Of a stretch of 64,000 nucleotides of DNA, positions 1 to 11,793 are shown piece after piece. The number at the start of each line of letters is the position of its first letter. The first letter of the stretch is position 1. The DNA is from Sphingobacteriia bacterium RIFOXYC2_FULL_35_18 (GTDB lineage: Bacteria; Bacteroidota; Bacteroidia; Chitinophagales; Chitinophagaceae), in the NCBI GenBank assembly GCA_001829005.1, contig MIAG01000001.1:124001-188000 (forward strand), written 5' to 3'. The position numbers and the translations under genes were made by a program. Under the pieces are notes generated by a model. The model did no database searches, had not been told where the DNA came from, and worked only from the letters and a program-made list of their open reading frames with translations.

Positions 1-1331
1 TGAAATTGATCGATGATGGCAATCCAAGGGAAAATGGTAATGGTTCTTTCTAATTGGTGTTCTTTCGCTCTTTTTAAATCAGCTTCATTTTCAAAAAATG
101 CCTGCCAATGATCCATACTAAAAAGCTCCATTGCCATGCTAGCAACTTCTGCAATTTCCATCGGATACTCCTTGAAGGCAGACAATTTTAAAGGATGTGC
201 CAAAAAAGAATGTACTGCATGTCCACCTTCATGAACCATGGTAGTAACATCGCTCATTTGTCCTGCAGCATTCATAAAAATAAACGGAGCTCCACTTTCT
301 GCTAATGGACAATTGTATCCACCAGGTGCTTTGCCTTTTCGGCTTTCTAAATCAAAATGATTCAGCTCTTTCATCTTGCGCAAACAATCTGCGAAAAAAG
401 GATTGAGTTGGTCAAAACATTTCACTGTTTTCTCGTACAATTCTTCACCAGTAGTAAATGGCTTTAAAGGCTCGGTACCAGCGGGTTCGGCTTCGGTATC
501 CCAAGGTTTTAAGGTATCTAATTGTAGCTTTTGTTTTTTGCGATCATAAATTTCATTCACTAAAGGAAGCACGTATTGCTTTACTGCATCATGAAACTGA
601 AAGCAGTCTTCTTTGGTATAATCAAACCTCCCCAACTCTTTAAATTTATAATCTCGATAATTCTCAAACCCAGCATTAAGGGCTATTTGATGACGCTTAG
701 CAATTAATGAACTATACAATTCATGCATGGGTTGTTCATCTTGCTTTCTCCTTTCTTGAATTTTATAATAAACTGCCTCTCTAATTTTTCGGTCACTACT
801 TTCTAGGAATTTAGCTGCTTGTTGTAACGTATACTCTTTTCCATCAACTTCAACAGTCATTTTACCTGCAATGGTTCCGTACTGTTGTTGTAAAACGCTC
901 AATTCTGCTAATATGGGAATATTTTCTTCTCTAAATAATTCAATGCTTTTTTTAACTGAACGTAAATAGGTATGGTATGCTGATTGATCTAACTCAGCTG
1001 TAAATGGACAATTCACTAATTTTTTATTGAGGGCATCGGCATATTGCTGCAGTTTAGGCTGAATTTCCATACAGAAGTAGGTAAATGCCTCTTCCAAGCT
1101 CTTATCAGTGGTATCACAAGTCATTTTGATTTGTCTCCAACATGCATCTTCACTTACTACCGCTTCCAATTCACTTAAATCAGCTAACCAACCTTCCAAT
1201 TCCTGCTTACTATTTATAGTTCTTTCACTTAATTCTTTGAAAAAAGGTTCTAATCCATTCCAATCTGTTACGGTATAATCTTTTGGTAATAATGTACGTG
1301 GATTCTTCTCTATATTGGCTTTTGGATGCAT
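1..1331 (-). CDS. M3 family oligoendopeptidase (C-terminus cut off by window edge)
   Basis: This is a cytoplasmic zinc metallopeptidase of the M3 (thimet/oligoendopeptidase F) family, which trims short peptides. The reverse-strand reading frame is open from the ATG at 1331 to the window edge, about 443 codons. The family is usually 560-600 residues, so the C-terminal quarter lies outside. The zinc site is visible as HEGGHAVH at about residues 367-374, followed about 25 residues later by a Glu-rich segment (EIAEVASMAMELF) that should carry the third ligand. The start MHPKANIEKNPR is the only plausible one. A TAAATTTG box sits 18 bases upstream. The gene is divergent from mutL and shares a 111-base intergenic region with it. 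Confidence 0.9.
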   Translation of the reverse strand, partial: MHPKANIEKNPRTLLPKDYTVTDWNGLEPFFKELSERTINSKQELEGWLADLSELEAVVSEDACWRQIKMTCDTTDKSLEEAFTYFCMEIQPKLQQYADALNKKLVNCPFTAELDQSAYHTYLRSVKKSIELFREENIPILAELSVLQQQYGTIAGKMTVEVDGKEYTLQQAAKFLESSDRKIREAVYYKIQERRKQDEQPMHELYSSLIAKRHQIALNAGFENYRDYKFKELGRFDYTKEDCFQFHDAVKQYVLPLVNEIYDRKKQKLQLDTLKPWDTEAEPAGTEPLKPFTTGEELYEKTVKCFDQLNPFFADCLRKMKELNHFDLESRKGKAPGGYNCPLAESGAPFIFMNAAGQMSDVTTMVHEGGHAVHSFLAHPLKLSAFKEYPMEIAEVASMAMELFSMDHWQAFFENEADLKRAKEHQLERTITIFPWIAIIDQF

Positions 1332-1349
1332 ATTCAAATAATTTGAGTG

Positions 1350-1357
1350 CAAATTTA
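1350..1357 (-). promoter_or_regulatory. -7 box TAAATTTG of the M3 peptidase gene
   Basis: TAAATTTG on the minus strand matches the Bacteroidota -7 consensus TAnnTTTG and ends 18 bases before the ATG. I see no TTG at the expected -33 spacing, so the call rests on the -7 box alone. Confidence 0.4.
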
Positions 1358-1442
1358 CTTAACTCTTCCTTGCAGATGGAGTAGGAATCTTATTTTTACA
1401 AACTTTTATTCATTAGAACAGTAGCGTAGAAAGACATTTATT

Positions 1443-3293
1443 GTGAGCAATATCATTCATTTATTACCCGATCATATAGCCAATCAAATAGCGGCAGGAG
1501 AAGTTATTCAAAGACCAGCCAGTGCGGTAAAAGAACTATTAGAAAATGCAGTAGATGCAGGAGCTACCAAGGTTAAATTATTGGTAAATGATGCTGGCAA
1601 AGCATTGATTCAGGTAATCGACAATGGCAAAGGGATGAGTGCCGAAGATGCAACAATGGCATTTGAAAGACATGCTACTAGTAAAATAAGCCATATAGAT
1701 GATTTGTTTAAAATTAAAACGATGGGCTTTAGGGGTGAAGCATTGGCTTCTATTGCTGCTGTTGCTCAAGTGGAATTAAAAACAAAAAGAGCAGAAGACG
1801 AATTAGGCATATTGGTTGAAGTAGAGCATAGTAAAATTATTAAACAAGAACCCTGCGTTGCACCAGAAGGTACCAGCATTAGCATGAAGAATCTTTTCTT
1901 TAATGTTCCTGCAAGAAGAAATTTTTTAAAAAGCAATGCTGCAGAAATGCGGCATATTATGGATGAATTTATTCGGGTAGCCATGGCTTATCCAGAAATA
2001 TTTTTCTCTTTAAATAGTAATGGACAAGAAGTATATCATTTAGAAGCAGGTAATCATAAACAAAGGATTGTTCAAATATTAGGAAATAGCTACAATGCTA
2101 AATTGGTAAATGTTTTAGAAGAAACAGACTATATGAATATTTCTGGATTTATTGGCAAGCCAGAAACTGCCAGAAAAACCAGAGGCGATCAATACTTTTT
2201 TGTAAACAATCGATTTATCAAAAGTGCTTACTTAAATCATGCAGTAAATGCAGCATTTGAGGGCATGATTGCCAAAGATAGTTTTCCGAGTTATGTATTA
2301 TATATTGACTTAGACCCAACTCAAATAGATATTAATGTTCATCCTACCAAACAAGAAATCAAGTTTGAAGATGAAAAAATAATCTATGCTTTTGTACAAG
2401 CTGCTGTAAAACATGCATTGGCACAATTTAGCATTGCCCCTTCTTTAGATTTTTCATTAAATGCAGATATTCAAGGCTTAGATGCTGTGAGTAAACCATT
2501 TACTAGAAACGATCAGGAAGCTGCCGTTTCATCTAGCTTATACAAAACTTTTTCTCAAAAACACCAAGCACATTTTATAGAGCCTAGCCAAAAGTCTGAG
2601 TTAAAAAGTTGGAAAGACTTTTTTAAACCAAGCGAGCAAACCGATTCAACAGGAACGATTGGAGGCTATTCAAGTGAACCAGTTTTAGAAGAAGCCTATA
2701 CAGGTGGAAAACTATTGAATATTCCAACAATTCAACACTATTTGCAACTACAACTGACTTATATTATTGCTACTACTCAAACAGGCTTTTTATTGGTTCA
2801 CCAACAATTGGCCCACGAAAGAGTATTATATGAGCAGTATAGTCAAGCAGTACATTCTAAACAAGCTCCTACACAAAAAAGCTTGTTTCCCATTCCTTTA
2901 GACTTGGCTGCTTCAGATAGTGTTTTGTTACAAGAACTATTGCCCGATTTACAATTAATTGGATACCAAATTGAAAAAGATGAGCAGCATCAATTTGTAA
3001 TTCAAGGAACCCCTGCTGATATTGTTGTGGGAAATGAAAAACACGCCATTGAAATGTTGATTGAACAGTTCAAACATTTTAACAGCGATATAAACTTTAG
3101 TAAAAAAGAGAAATTGGTTCGTTGTATGGCCAAACAACAATCCATCAAAACAGGTGTAACACTAGATCAAAAGGAAATGAGTGGATTAGTAAACGCTTTG
3201 TTTGAATGCAATACACCCAATATAACTCCTACAGGTAAGCCAACCTATATTGAATACAAGGGAAATTATTTAGAGCAATTATTTGAGCGCTAA
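1443..3293 (+). CDS. mutL: DNA mismatch repair protein MutL, degenerate endonuclease motif
   Basis: MutL is the ATP-dependent matchmaker of mismatch repair that links MutS to strand incision. The N-terminal GHKL ATPase is intact: ELLENAVDAGAT, DNGKGM and TMGFRGEAL lie within the first 110 residues, and VHPTKQEIKF near residue 300 closes the transducer domain. The C-terminal dimerisation domain lies at about residues 420-616. Its metal motif, normally DQHAxxExxxxE, reads HQQLAHERVLYE (453-464), so the Asp is replaced by His. The usual CPHGRP reads TPTGKP (595-600). The nuclease may therefore be inactive. The start is a GTG at 1443 with no better upstream codon. The gene ends one base before the convergent dacB-like gene. 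Confidence 0.95.
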   Translation: MSNIIHLLPDHIANQIAAGEVIQRPASAVKELLENAVDAGATKVKLLVNDAGKALIQVIDNGKGMSAEDATMAFERHATSKISHIDDLFKIKTMGFRGEALASIAAVAQVELKTKRAEDELGILVEVEHSKIIKQEPCVAPEGTSISMKNLFFNVPARRNFLKSNAAEMRHIMDEFIRVAMAYPEIFFSLNSNGQEVYHLEAGNHKQRIVQILGNSYNAKLVNVLEETDYMNISGFIGKPETARKTRGDQYFFVNNRFIKSAYLNHAVNAAFEGMIAKDSFPSYVLYIDLDPTQIDINVHPTKQEIKFEDEKIIYAFVQAAVKHALAQFSIAPSLDFSLNADIQGLDAVSKPFTRNDQEAAVSSSLYKTFSQKHQAHFIEPSQKSELKSWKDFFKPSEQTDSTGTIGGYSSEPVLEEAYTGGKLLNIPTIQHYLQLQLTYIIATTQTGFLLVHQQLAHERVLYEQYSQAVHSKQAPTQKSLFPIPLDLAASDSVLLQELLPDLQLIGYQIEKDEQHQFVIQGTPADIVVGNEKHAIEMLIEQFKHFNSDINFSKKEKLVRCMAKQQSIKTGVTLDQKEMSGLVNALFECNTPNITPTGKPTYIEYKGNYLEQLFER

Positions 3294-4655
3294 TTAATAT
3301 TCGTTAATAACTGTTGTTAAAAATTGCTCCAAATGTTTTCGAATAGTACCTGCTGCAGATTGATGTGCATTTACCATGATAGAAAAAATTAATTCCCTAC
3401 CCTGATTAGTAATAATAAAACCACTTAATGCTACATGACCTGTAAGGGTTCCGGTTTTAGCAAATATTTTATTTTCGTACCCCTTATATAAACCACCTAA
3501 TGTGCCAGTATTGCCAGTAGGAAAAATAGTTTTGATTCTTTCCCAAGGTTGTTCTTGTTTCATTTTATTCAATATCCAAATAAAATCTTGAGGGGTCATC
3601 ATATTATACCTGCTTAAGCCACTTCCATCAACCCATCTTGGCTTATGTGGCATACCCAACATATCTGACTTTAATAGGGTATCAATAATTTTTGGGTCAT
3701 CCATAACCCCAATTTTTTCATTACCTACCATCAATAAAGCTTGTTCAGCAAAAAAGTTATCACTTCTATGCATCATAATCTTTAATAGGCTATCGGTTGG
3801 CTGAGAGTAGAATTTTTTCCAATTGGGCTGATCAATAGCCACTGCACTGGCATAATTCAGTACCCGATTCAAAGTGTCTTCTAACAAAGGAATCATTAAC
3901 TGATCCATCTCTTTTTTAACAACAAAAGGTATGGCTGTTCCATTAAATACCCTATTACTTTTTACTACAGTAAAACTATTCTGGTCTTTATCTCTGTCAA
4001 TGGTAAAGCGTCCATCCTCTGTGCTTGAAAAAATAACCAAGGAATCTTTGAAAGCTTTTGGAGTTACCGTAATGCGATTTCCATTTTTTCCAAAGTAAAC
4101 CAAATTGCCATATATGGGCATGGGAGATCGTTCTGGAGAGTAGTCTGCATCGTAATCATTCCAAGCCCACCCGTTCCCAAAAGCCGTAGCATTATATCTT
4201 GGTGCAACTACTGTTATTTTAGGTGCGTTCAATTTTAAAAAATCAAATGCTCGTTGATCTTCAAAATCTGGATGTAAAAAACTTGGGTCTCCGGTAAATC
4301 TCAGTGCTATATTTTCATCGTCTGGCAAATACTCAAATGCTACAATGCTATCACCCAAATTTTTCATTGCTGCATAACAAGTAAATATTTTGGTATTACT
4401 AGCAGGAATAAAATATTTATCCGCTTGATAATTATATAAATAATCTCCTGTTTTTGAATCAAACAAGCTAATGCCCACATGAGCAGGAAATAGTTCTGGC
4501 TTTTCTAAAATAAAAGTTTTTGCCTGTTGCTCTATTGTTTTGACTGTTGAAGCAGTAGATGACAGATTTGCTTCTTTTTCTTTCTGTAAAGACTTTTGTA
4601 CTTTACATGAACTAGAAAAAATTAACAAGCAAACGAAATAGAAAACTTTTTGCAT
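3294..4655 (-). CDS. dacB: D-Ala-D-Ala carboxypeptidase/endopeptidase, PBP4 (S13) family lipoprotein
   Basis: This is a penicillin-binding protein of peptidase family S13 that cleaves D-Ala-D-Ala ends or cross-links in peptidoglycan on the outer face of the inner membrane or in the periplasm. A lipoprotein signal is present (hydrophobic stretch ending FSSSC, Cys17). The three active-site motifs are complete: SNTK with Ser86 and Lys89, SDN in MHRSDNFFAEQ, and KTG in FAKTGTL. At 453 residues it is normal for the family. It lies 10 bases after the arginase-like gene and could be co-transcribed with it. The lipid anchor is inferred from the lipobox. Confidence 0.92.
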   Translation of the reverse strand: MQKVFYFVCLLIFSSSCKVQKSLQKEKEANLSSTASTVKTIEQQAKTFILEKPELFPAHVGISLFDSKTGDYLYNYQADKYFIPASNTKIFTCYAAMKNLGDSIVAFEYLPDDENIALRFTGDPSFLHPDFEDQRAFDFLKLNAPKITVVAPRYNATAFGNGWAWNDYDADYSPERSPMPIYGNLVYFGKNGNRITVTPKAFKDSLVIFSSTEDGRFTIDRDKDQNSFTVVKSNRVFNGTAIPFVVKKEMDQLMIPLLEDTLNRVLNYASAVAIDQPNWKKFYSQPTDSLLKIMMHRSDNFFAEQALLMVGNEKIGVMDDPKIIDTLLKSDMLGMPHKPRWVDGSGLSRYNMMTPQDFIWILNKMKQEQPWERIKTIFPTGNTGTLGGLYKGYENKIFAKTGTLTGHVALSGFIITNQGRELIFSIMVNAHQSAAGTIRKHLEQFLTTVINEY

Positions 4656-4665
4656 AAGGCATTTA

Positions 4666-5799
4666 TTAACTTCTTTCGACTGCTCTTAACCAACGTTCAG
4701 GAATATCATTGTTACAAGCAATCATATAATCTTTATAGCTGCAAGCTACAAATTTGCCATCATGTAATTGCATCCACCATCTTCCAGTTCTTTTGCTTTG
4801 CAAAAAAGATGTTTCTACTTCGGCAAATGCCATAGTAAATTCATTAAATTCTGTTTTATTTTCAAGAGTAGCTTCTTGTTTTCCTTTATGAATTCCATCA
4901 ATAATATACCAGATCATATGAGCCTGTTGAATGGCTGTCATATCATGAGAGTCGTTGGCAACATTGTATCCATATATTCCAATTGAATTACAAATTGTAC
5001 TCATTCCAGCATATTGCATCAACGTACAAGCTTCTTCTCCATTTAACCCATTTGGCGTTACTCTATTAGCGGGTGCATGAGCGTATTGTATGGCTTCTAT
5101 GTCAAAACTAACTAGCTCACTGTTTCTAATAGCTGGTTCCATCTCTTCAATTGCTTCTTTTACTCTACCAACTCTATAACAATCAAAACCTAACTTATTA
5201 ATGGTTTCCAGCATATTTGGATGCATAAAATAGCTTTGGAAAGCCATATGCGTATAATGCCTTAAGTGATTAGGAATACCGGTAAACATGTCTACTAAGA
5301 ACATATCTGCAGGCTCCAAACTATCCATGTCTAGATTTATTCTAGCATCAACAGTAACTGCATCAATAATTTTATTCAATGAGCCATAAGCAGCATATTG
5401 AGGGGTGGTGATATCATGAGAACCCCCTAAAATCAACACCTTTTTACCCATTTGTAATAGTTCACTTACCACTATTCTAACTGCAGCATAACTATCTTGT
5501 AAGCTTGCCCCAATTTTGATATTTCCTAAATCGGCTATGGTAACTTCTGTATGCCAATAATATAATTTGTAAAATTGTTCCCTCACTTTATTGGGGGCTT
5601 CTGTATTGGTGTATTGCATCCCCATACCCCTCATTTCACCACAGCCAACTATCACTAAATCGGCATCTGATATATCTGGCAACTCTTCTTCATGCACCAA
5701 AATATGTTTTCCAATTTGGGTATCTTTAAACCCCTCATCATTCGAAATTTCAGCAAGGTTAACTGGTTCAAGAAAATCAAGTAAAGAAGCTAGAGACAT
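4666..5799 (-). CDS. Arginase/formimidoylglutamase-fold protein with altered metal ligands
   Basis: The fold is that of the ureohydrolase superfamily (arginase, agmatinase, formimidoylglutamase), recognised from LILGGSHD (124-129), TVDARIN (149-155) and VSFDIEAIQ (230-238). In active binuclear manganese enzymes these motifs are GGDH, DAHxD and SxDxDxxD. Here His128, Asp151 and Asp233 remain, but the DAHxD His is Arg153, its last Asp is Asn155, and the second Asp of the third motif is Glu235. The manganese cluster is unlikely to be normal, so the substrate cannot be named. Length (377) exceeds classical arginases (about 300), with an N-terminal extension as in other Bacteroidota family members. 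It may be a non-canonical hydrolase or a binding protein. Confidence 0.75.
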   Translation of the reverse strand: MSLASLLDFLEPVNLAEISNDEGFKDTQIGKHILVHEEELPDISDADLVIVGCGEMRGMGMQYTNTEAPNKVREQFYKLYYWHTEVTIADLGNIKIGASLQDSYAAVRIVVSELLQMGKKVLILGGSHDITTPQYAAYGSLNKIIDAVTVDARINLDMDSLEPADMFLVDMFTGIPNHLRHYTHMAFQSYFMHPNMLETINKLGFDCYRVGRVKEAIEEMEPAIRNSELVSFDIEAIQYAHAPANRVTPNGLNGEEACTLMQYAGMSTICNSIGIYGYNVANDSHDMTAIQQAHMIWYIIDGIHKGKQEATLENKTEFNEFTMAFAEVETSFLQSKRTGRWWMQLHDGKFVACSYKDYMIACNNDIPERWLRAVERS

Positions 5800-5857
5800 G
5801 GGCAGGTTTTTGTACCCCTCATAACGAATAAGTAACTAAGAATATTGCAATTAAGAC

Positions 5858-6562
5858 CTAGTCGGTATATTTATATCCAACTCCTCTAACGGAATGAAAG
5901 TATACTGGGTTACGGCTGTCTTCTTCAAAGTATTTTCTGAAACTTAAAATGAAGTTATCAATAGTGCGTGTAGTGGGATAAACATTGTATCCCCAAACTA
6001 CTTGAAGAATTTTTTCTCTGGTAACAACTTCTCCTTTATTTTCTATTAAAAGCTTCAGCAACATAGCTTCTTTCTTACTCAAATCAACCCTTAATCCATT
6101 CCAAGTTATGGCATCTTGTGCTTTAAAATCTATTAGGTTTTTTCCAAATTGATATTGATCACCAATTGACTCTTTTACTTGAAGTCGCTTATTTTTTTCA
6201 ATTAGCTTAGCTACTCTAATTAATAATTCATCCAAATTAAAGGGCTTGGTTAAATAATCGTCAGCTCCTTTTTTTAATCCAAGTACTTTATCTGCAGGTG
6301 CATTTTTTGCACTCAGCATTAAGATAGGAACTTCATTATTATGAACACGAATACTTTCTGTAACACTAATGCCATCTAACTCAGGAAGCATTACATCCAT
6401 AATAATTAAGTCAAAATAAGCATTTTCTACTTTCTTAAGGGCTTCATTTCCATCAAAGGCTGAAGTAACTTCGTAGCCTTCCATTTCCAAGTTCAACTTA
6501 AGCGCTTCATGCAAATTAAGTTCGTCTTCTACCACAAGTACATTGGCTTTTTCGGCTGTCAT
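5858..6562 (-). CDS. OmpR/PhoB-type response regulator
   Basis: This is a DNA-binding response regulator. The receiver domain spans residues 7-120, with acidic residues E12 and D13, phospho-acceptor Asp56 in IIMDVMLPELDG, and Lys in LTKPFN. The C-terminal winged helix (about 135-232) ends in the typical SVRGVGYKY. Its ATG overlaps the stop of the upstream histidine kinase gene by one base (TAATG), so the two are translationally coupled and form one two-component system. The sequence gives no clue to the target genes. The gldH-kinase-regulator order suggests an envelope-related signal, but that is inference. Confidence 0.93.
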   Translation of the reverse strand: MTAEKANVLVVEDELNLHEALKLNLEMEGYEVTSAFDGNEALKKVENAYFDLIIMDVMLPELDGISVTESIRVHNNEVPILMLSAKNAPADKVLGLKKGADDYLTKPFNLDELLIRVAKLIEKNKRLQVKESIGDQYQFGKNLIDFKAQDAITWNGLRVDLSKKEAMLLKLLIENKGEVVTREKILQVVWGYNVYPTTRTIDNFILSFRKYFEEDSRNPVYFHSVRGVGYKYTD

Positions 6563-7539
6563 TATTGTAATTTAAATAGTACAGTAAAAATACTCCCGTT
6601 TGGCTGATTATCTGTCACAGAAATGTAGCCATTGTGTGTTTCAGCTATTTTTTTGCACAAATAAAGACCCAGTCCCGTTCCTTGTGCTTTTCTGGTATTC
6701 TCGCTTCCGCTTCTATAAAACTTATCAAAAACTTTTTTCTTTTCTTGATCTGCAATCCCTTGACCTAAATCTGCTATAGACAAAACATTTTTATTTGCTG
6801 TAAAAGAAAGTGAGACATGAATAGGCATATTCTTTGGAGAATATTTCAAGGCATTTTCTAAGAGATTATTTACCAGCATTTGTAAGAGAAATGGATCGCC
6901 TTGCATTAACCTATTTTCTTCAATAGCTTCTGTAATAACCCTTTCGGGGAATCTGCTTTTACAATCATCCACACAGGTTTCTACAATATCTGTTAGATTT
7001 AGTTCTTGAAAGTTTACAGAATAACCACCTGCATCTAACTGAGAAGTAAAAAGAATATTATTACAAAGTGTATTGAGTCTGTTTGCTTCTTGTAAAGTAT
7101 TTGCAATCAGTTTTTGTTGTTTGTCTTCTTCTAGTTTTCTTTTTTGTAGTGTTTCTAAATTTAGTTGTGCTACTGCAATAGGCGTTTTTAATTCATGGGT
7201 GATGGCCATCATGAAATTTTGCTGCTGCGCGGAAAATTTTAATTGACGCCTCGTAGCTCTGTAAACATATACTGCTCCAACCAATATTAATGCTAAAAAA
7301 GTAATTCCCTCGCCAATATATTGAGCTGTTTTTCTATTGCTCATCTCTTCTATAGCGGATAACTTAGAAAGATATAGTGGATCGTCTTTTAAGAGTTCCG
7401 AAATCCGAATAGCAGTCATTACAGTATTTTGTTTTTCTAGTGCAATAAACCACCAAGCTAATGCTGCAATCATATATAACAGTAGAAACCAATAAACGAA
7501 AGTTACAACTGCTAATTTGGGTGGTTTAAGCGTATTCAT
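6562..7539 (-). CDS. Sensor histidine kinase, cognate of the adjacent OmpR-type regulator
   Basis: This is a membrane histidine kinase of 325 residues. Two transmembrane helices (about 9-33 and 79-95) flank a short periplasmic loop of about 45 residues. The HisKA domain carries phospho-acceptor His115 in MAITHELKTPIAV. The HATPase domain shows the N box (NNLLENALKYS), G1 box (DLGQGI) and G2 box (GTGLGLYL). The small loop suggests it senses the membrane or a partner rather than a large ligand domain. Its ATG overlaps the gldH stop as ATGA, and its own stop overlaps the regulator start. Confidence 0.93.
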   Translation of the reverse strand: MNTLKPPKLAVVTFVYWFLLLYMIAALAWWFIALEKQNTVMTAIRISELLKDDPLYLSKLSAIEEMSNRKTAQYIGEGITFLALILVGAVYVYRATRRQLKFSAQQQNFMMAITHELKTPIAVAQLNLETLQKRKLEEDKQQKLIANTLQEANRLNTLCNNILFTSQLDAGGYSVNFQELNLTDIVETCVDDCKSRFPERVITEAIEENRLMQGDPFLLQMLVNNLLENALKYSPKNMPIHVSLSFTANKNVLSIADLGQGIADQEKKKVFDKFYRSGSENTRKAQGTGLGLYLCKKIAETHNGYISVTDNQPNGSIFTVLFKLQ

Positions 7540-8000
7540 TTTGCAATTTTTTCTACCCGGATACCTGCATTTAAAATATGAGGAAGCGGATCCTCCCTCA
7601 TGGCCTGTTGAATACCAAAACTGTAACTACCCGCTCTTAACTTTAATGGAGCTTGTGTTATTCGAATTCGATGATCAAAAATATCATCCATTCCAACACC
7701 TTGCCAACCCTTTTTATTATCAGCTAATCTTAAATTGAGTAACTGAGTCTTAGCAGTATCTCCTGGTGATTGGGTGGTAAATTTTACCCATAAATTATTA
7801 TACCTATAAGCATCTTCATGACGAACTACAGCATATATATGGTACAAGGAAACAGTATCTGTAATGGTGAACTTGAAAAAAGGTTTATTGGTCGACTTCC
7901 AAGTATGGGCTGGGAAAAAATAGGTCTTTTCAAAAACACCATTAGATTCACAGCTAGTTAAAACGAATAAAATCAAGAAAATACCAATAAAAATTCTCAC
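7536..8000 (-). CDS. gldH: Gliding motility lipoprotein GldH
   Basis: GldH is a lipoprotein associated with Bacteroidota gliding motility and the linked type IX secretion system. The 154-residue length, signal peptide with lipobox (LTSCESNG, Cys17) and family stretches such as NLWVKF and GVGMDDIFDHRI match. The start is a GTG at 8000 giving MRIFIGIFLILF; the nearby ATG is out of frame. A TATCTTTA box lies 14 bases upstream. The gene is the first of a coupled trio with the histidine kinase and regulator. No other gld gene lies in the window, which is normal because gldH is often unlinked. Confidence 0.88.
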   Translation of the reverse strand: MRIFIGIFLILFVLTSCESNGVFEKTYFFPAHTWKSTNKPFFKFTITDTVSLYHIYAVVRHEDAYRYNNLWVKFTTQSPGDTAKTQLLNLRLADNKKGWQGVGMDDIFDHRIRITQAPLKLRAGSYSFGIQQAMREDPLPHILNAGIRVEKIAK

Positions 8001-8014
8001 ATGAATTATTTTAG

Positions 8015-8022
8015 TAAAGATA
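8015..8022 (-). promoter_or_regulatory. Probable -7 box (TATCTTTA) of gldH-kinase-regulator operon
   Basis: TATCTTTA is one base from the TAnnTTTG consensus and lies 14 bases upstream of the gldH GTG. There is no clear TTG at -33, so support is modest. Confidence 0.4.
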
Positions 8023-8037
8023 CATCAGCAGTCATTA

Positions 8038-8913
8038 TTATAGAACATTCAAAATCTGCTCTTTCGCTTTCTCTAGTTCATCTTTCATTAAAATAACCGC
8101 TTTTTGCATATTAGCATCATAGGCTTTGGAACCAGTTGTATTTATCTCACGTCCAAATTCTTGTAGTATAAAAGAGAGTTTTTTTCCTTTAGAAATACCC
8201 TCTTCTGCCAAAATGGTTCTAAAATAAGCACAATGATTGTTTAGTCGAACCTGCTCTTCACTGATATCTATTTTCTCAATATAATAAATGAGCTCTTGTT
8301 CAAGCCTATTAGGATCATAGTTTTCTTTACCTACATTCTCTTCTAAGACCTTCATCAGACCCTCTCTTATTTTAGTTCTTCTAAGCGGTTCTAAAGTAGT
8401 TATTAATGCCTGCTGAGATTCAATATTATTTAGTCTTACCAACAAATCTGCTTCAATTGATTTACCTTCTTCCTTTCTATGATGATTTAATTGAGCAATT
8501 GCCTCTTTTAATAACTTCTCAAAACTAACCCACTCAGTTTCGGTTAGCATTTCTGTTGAAGGCGTAATTACATCAGGTAATTTTAAAATGGTACTTAAAA
8601 TATCTCCCGTTTCTAACCCCAATTCGTTGGCTAATTGAGCAACGGGCTGAAAATAAGCTTTTGCTAAATCTGTATTGATGGTAACTGGCTTACTAGCGCC
8701 ATTTAATTTTATAGAGATATTACATTCTACGCTACCTCTTTGCAGACCCTCATTTAAAATATTGCGAACTTCAAACTCATAGGGCTTTAATAATGAAGGT
8801 ATATTCAATCTTAAATCAAACTGTTTGCCATTCAATGACTTGATTTCAATCAAAAAGTTTTTCTCGCCAATGGATTGTTCTGCTCGGCCGTAACCAGTCA
8901 TTGAATATAGCAT
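8038..8913 (-). CDS. yicC: YicC/YloC family endoribonuclease-like protein
   Basis: The protein belongs to the YicC/YloC family, conserved in most bacteria and reported as an endoribonuclease in E. coli and B. subtilis. The N-terminal signature MTGYGRAE and the C-terminal GREINTTGSKA (family form GREiNTiGSKA) are both present. The reading frame extends 52 codons further upstream, but MLYSMTGYGRAE at 8913 matches the normal family start and gives the normal 291 residues, so the longer form is rejected. It follows the Nudix-type regulator gene by 43 bases, probably in the same transcript. Confidence 0.9.
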   Translation of the reverse strand: MLYSMTGYGRAEQSIGEKNFLIEIKSLNGKQFDLRLNIPSLLKPYEFEVRNILNEGLQRGSVECNISIKLNGASKPVTINTDLAKAYFQPVAQLANELGLETGDILSTILKLPDVITPSTEMLTETEWVSFEKLLKEAIAQLNHHRKEEGKSIEADLLVRLNNIESQQALITTLEPLRRTKIREGLMKVLEENVGKENYDPNRLEQELIYYIEKIDISEEQVRLNNHCAYFRTILAEEGISKGKKLSFILQEFGREINTTGSKAYDANMQKAVILMKDELEKAKEQILNVL

Positions 8914-8956
8914 ACTATAGTGTTTGAGTAAAAGTAAAGGAACATTGGCAGAAATA

Positions 8957-11791
<2,835 letters not shown>

Positions 11792-11793
11792 AA

